This document shows positions 62,938 through 64,000 of a DNA stretch of 64,000 bases, piece by piece (the first letter of the stretch is position 1; the number at the start of each line of letters is the position of its first letter). Source of the stretch: Nocardia sp. CY41 (GTDB taxonomy: Bacteria > Actinomycetota > Actinomycetes > Mycobacteriales > Mycobacteriaceae); NCBI RefSeq assembly GCF_009829325.1, contig NZ_VUOS01000007.1, positions 124,001 through 188,000 of the forward strand, written 5' to 3'. A model generated the notes under the pieces. It saw only the letters and a list, made by a program, of their open reading frames with translations, did not search any database and had not been told where the DNA came from. Both the position numbers and the translations under genes were made by a program.

Positions 62938-64000
62938 CCTGCCCTGGGCGTGGGCTGGGTGGATCGACGACTTCAACAGGGCGCCGGAGAATCCGATCAA
63001 ACAGCCGTGGGGGCACTTCGGTGACGGCAGCAAGGCCGACCTCAACGGCTCGGCGGAAATGCACATGCCGGCCAACTACTCGTCGGTCGTCGGCGGTGGT
63101 GAGTCCTACGAGTTCCAGCCCTTCACCCCGAATTTCGGGATGGAGTGGGAGATGTGGTGGCCGGTCGAGGGACTGGTCGCGCAGTACTTCAACCTCTGCA
63201 TCATGGAGAACTGGGCCAAGGTGGGCCCGTCGTTCGCCAACTCGGTGCTGATCCGCTTCCGTCACGCCCCCGTCGTCTCCTCCGATGACGTGCACATCAT
63301 CGAGTTCGACGGCCTCATGTCCTCCGGCAACGACCTGGCCGGGAACACCTCACCCGTCCCGTACTACGGCAACTACGTCACATGCACAGTTCTGATCGAC
63401 AACGACCAACTCTGCCGGGTGTACATCAACGGCGTCGCCCGCTGCCAGGCGCAGCTCACCCCCACCCACCGCCCGCACCCGGGTAAGCGGGGGTTGAACT
63501 TCTTCAACAATGCCCTGTGCGACGCCTGGATCCGGTGGGTGAAGATCTACGACCGGCCCACCGACTTCCCCCTGAGCACGTCGTGGAACAGCGTGCTCTA
63601 CGACGACTTCAACCGCGCCGACGGTCCGCCCGGCAACGGGTGGACGCAGTTCGGGACGAACGCGGGCATCGTCAGCAACTCGTGGTCGGCCACCGGAACG
63701 TCCAACAGCAGCGCGGGACTGATCCGCGACACCGGCATCACCAACGGCAAGCAGCGCGTCGAAGCCATCGCCGGCGGGAACAACAACCCCAACTCCAGCG
63801 CCGACAGCGGCCTGATTCTGCGCTGCAACTCCGCAGGCACCGAGGGGCTGGCCGCGAACATCCTCTCCGGCCACGTCTACCTCGCCCGGTTCACCGGATC
63901 ACTGTCCAGTCCGACGTTCGCCAACTACGCCCACACCCCGGCCACTGTCGCCGCGGGCGACAAGATCGCATTCTCCACGGCTGGCGATTACGCGTGGATC
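62915..64000 (+). CDS. DDFNRA minor tail protein, cut by the window end (copy 2 of 5423-6649)
   Basis: The first 362 codons of the 408-residue protein complete at 5423-6649. Truncation is due only to the window edge. Confidence 0.75.
   Translation, partial: MSFLIRRNLPWAWAGWIDDFNRAPENPIKQPWGHFGDGSKADLNGSAEMHMPANYSSVVGGGESYEFQPFTPNFGMEWEMWWPVEGLVAQYFNLCIMENWAKVGPSFANSVLIRFRHAPVVSSDDVHIIEFDGLMSSGNDLAGNTSPVPYYGNYVTCTVLIDNDQLCRVYINGVARCQAQLTPTHRPHPGKRGLNFFNNALCDAWIRWVKIYDRPTDFPLSTSWNSVLYDDFNRADGPPGNGWTQFGTNAGIVSNSWSATGTSNSSAGLIRDTGITNGKQRVEAIAGGNNNPNSSADSGLILRCNSAGTEGLAANILSGHVYLARFTGSLSSPTFANYAHTPATVAAGDKIAFSTAGDYAWI

Larger units (their letters stand above)
57493..64000. repeat. Wrap-around duplicate, copy 2 (same sequence as 1-6508)
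   Basis: Offset from copy 1 is 57,492 bases throughout. Copy 2 continues without a break from the late operon, so the late tail genes read on directly into the lysis genes in the circular map. The window ends inside the first DDFNRA protein. Confidence 0.95.

Noticed and set aside
1..64000. CRISPR arrays, rRNA and tRNA genes
   Set aside because: No direct-repeat/spacer pattern, rRNA-like sequence or tRNA cloverleaf was noticed on reading. A tRNAscan run would be needed to exclude a degenerate tRNA.

Overview
The window carries one complete genome of a temperate, siphovirus-like actinobacteriophage, read a little more than once around. Bases 1-6508 recur identically at 57493-64000, so the sequence closes on itself with a unit length of 57,492 bp. 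The join falls inside a gene (in fact inside an intein), so it is an arbitrary cut of a circular map and not a biological end. High G+C coding sequence, many GTG/TTG starts, ATGA/GTGA stop-start overlaps, a WhiB-family regulator, a DUF732-like secreted protein, an LGFP-repeat endolysin and apparently leaderless regulator genes all point to a host in the Mycobacteriales (Rhodococcus, Gordonia, Nocardia, Mycobacterium and relatives). The genus cannot be fixed from sequence alone.

Layout, + strand unless stated. 1-9402: end of the tail-tip gene, tail gene, endolysin, small membrane (holin-type) proteins, and minor tail proteins with repeated DDFNRA modules, closed by two strong terminators. 9558-10595 (- strand): six small coupled genes, divergent from an XRE-TPR regulator (10808-11968). 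12219-13819 (- strand): five small genes including a HicB-like membrane fusion and a secreted DUF732-like protein. 13908-15368: large serine integrase. 16061-16810: a compact genetic switch made of an XRE repressor (-) and a Cro-like protein (+), with three copies of one operator and two apparently leaderless promoters. 16807-38919: a long early operon of mostly small coupled genes. It includes a BRO/KilAC antirepressor, WhiB, PD-(D/E)XK exonuclease plus Rad52-like annealing protein, HNH nuclease, two C5-cytosine methyltransferases, a winged-helix initiator candidate next to an iteron/DnaA-box origin, a RuvC-like resolvase, and a proteasome/HslV-type Ntn hydrolase. 38916-39514: zinc-ribbon gene and HNH nuclease. 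39515-40462: control or packaging region with 25-bp palindromes and a divergent membrane gene. 40463-58395: terminase (TerL in two ORFs), portal, MuF, scaffold, decoration, capsid, head-tail connectors, tail tube, frameshifted chaperones, tape measure with an NlpC/P60 domain, Dit, and a Tal-like gene interrupted by a mini-intein. 57493-64000 repeats the start.

How it works together: integrase, repressor, antirepressor and the minus-strand genes form the lysogeny side. The early operon appears to replicate DNA from an iteron origin with host replisome proteins, because no polymerase, helicase or primase is visible. It also supplies recombination, methylation and several zinc-binding regulators. 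The late operon builds and packages the virion and lyses the cell. Points most worth a second look are the proteasome-like protease with Thr1/Asp17/Lys33 in register, the iteron origin, a tandem array of promoter-hairpin cassettes at 34266-34601, the switch operators, the intein in the tail-tip gene, and the split TerL.
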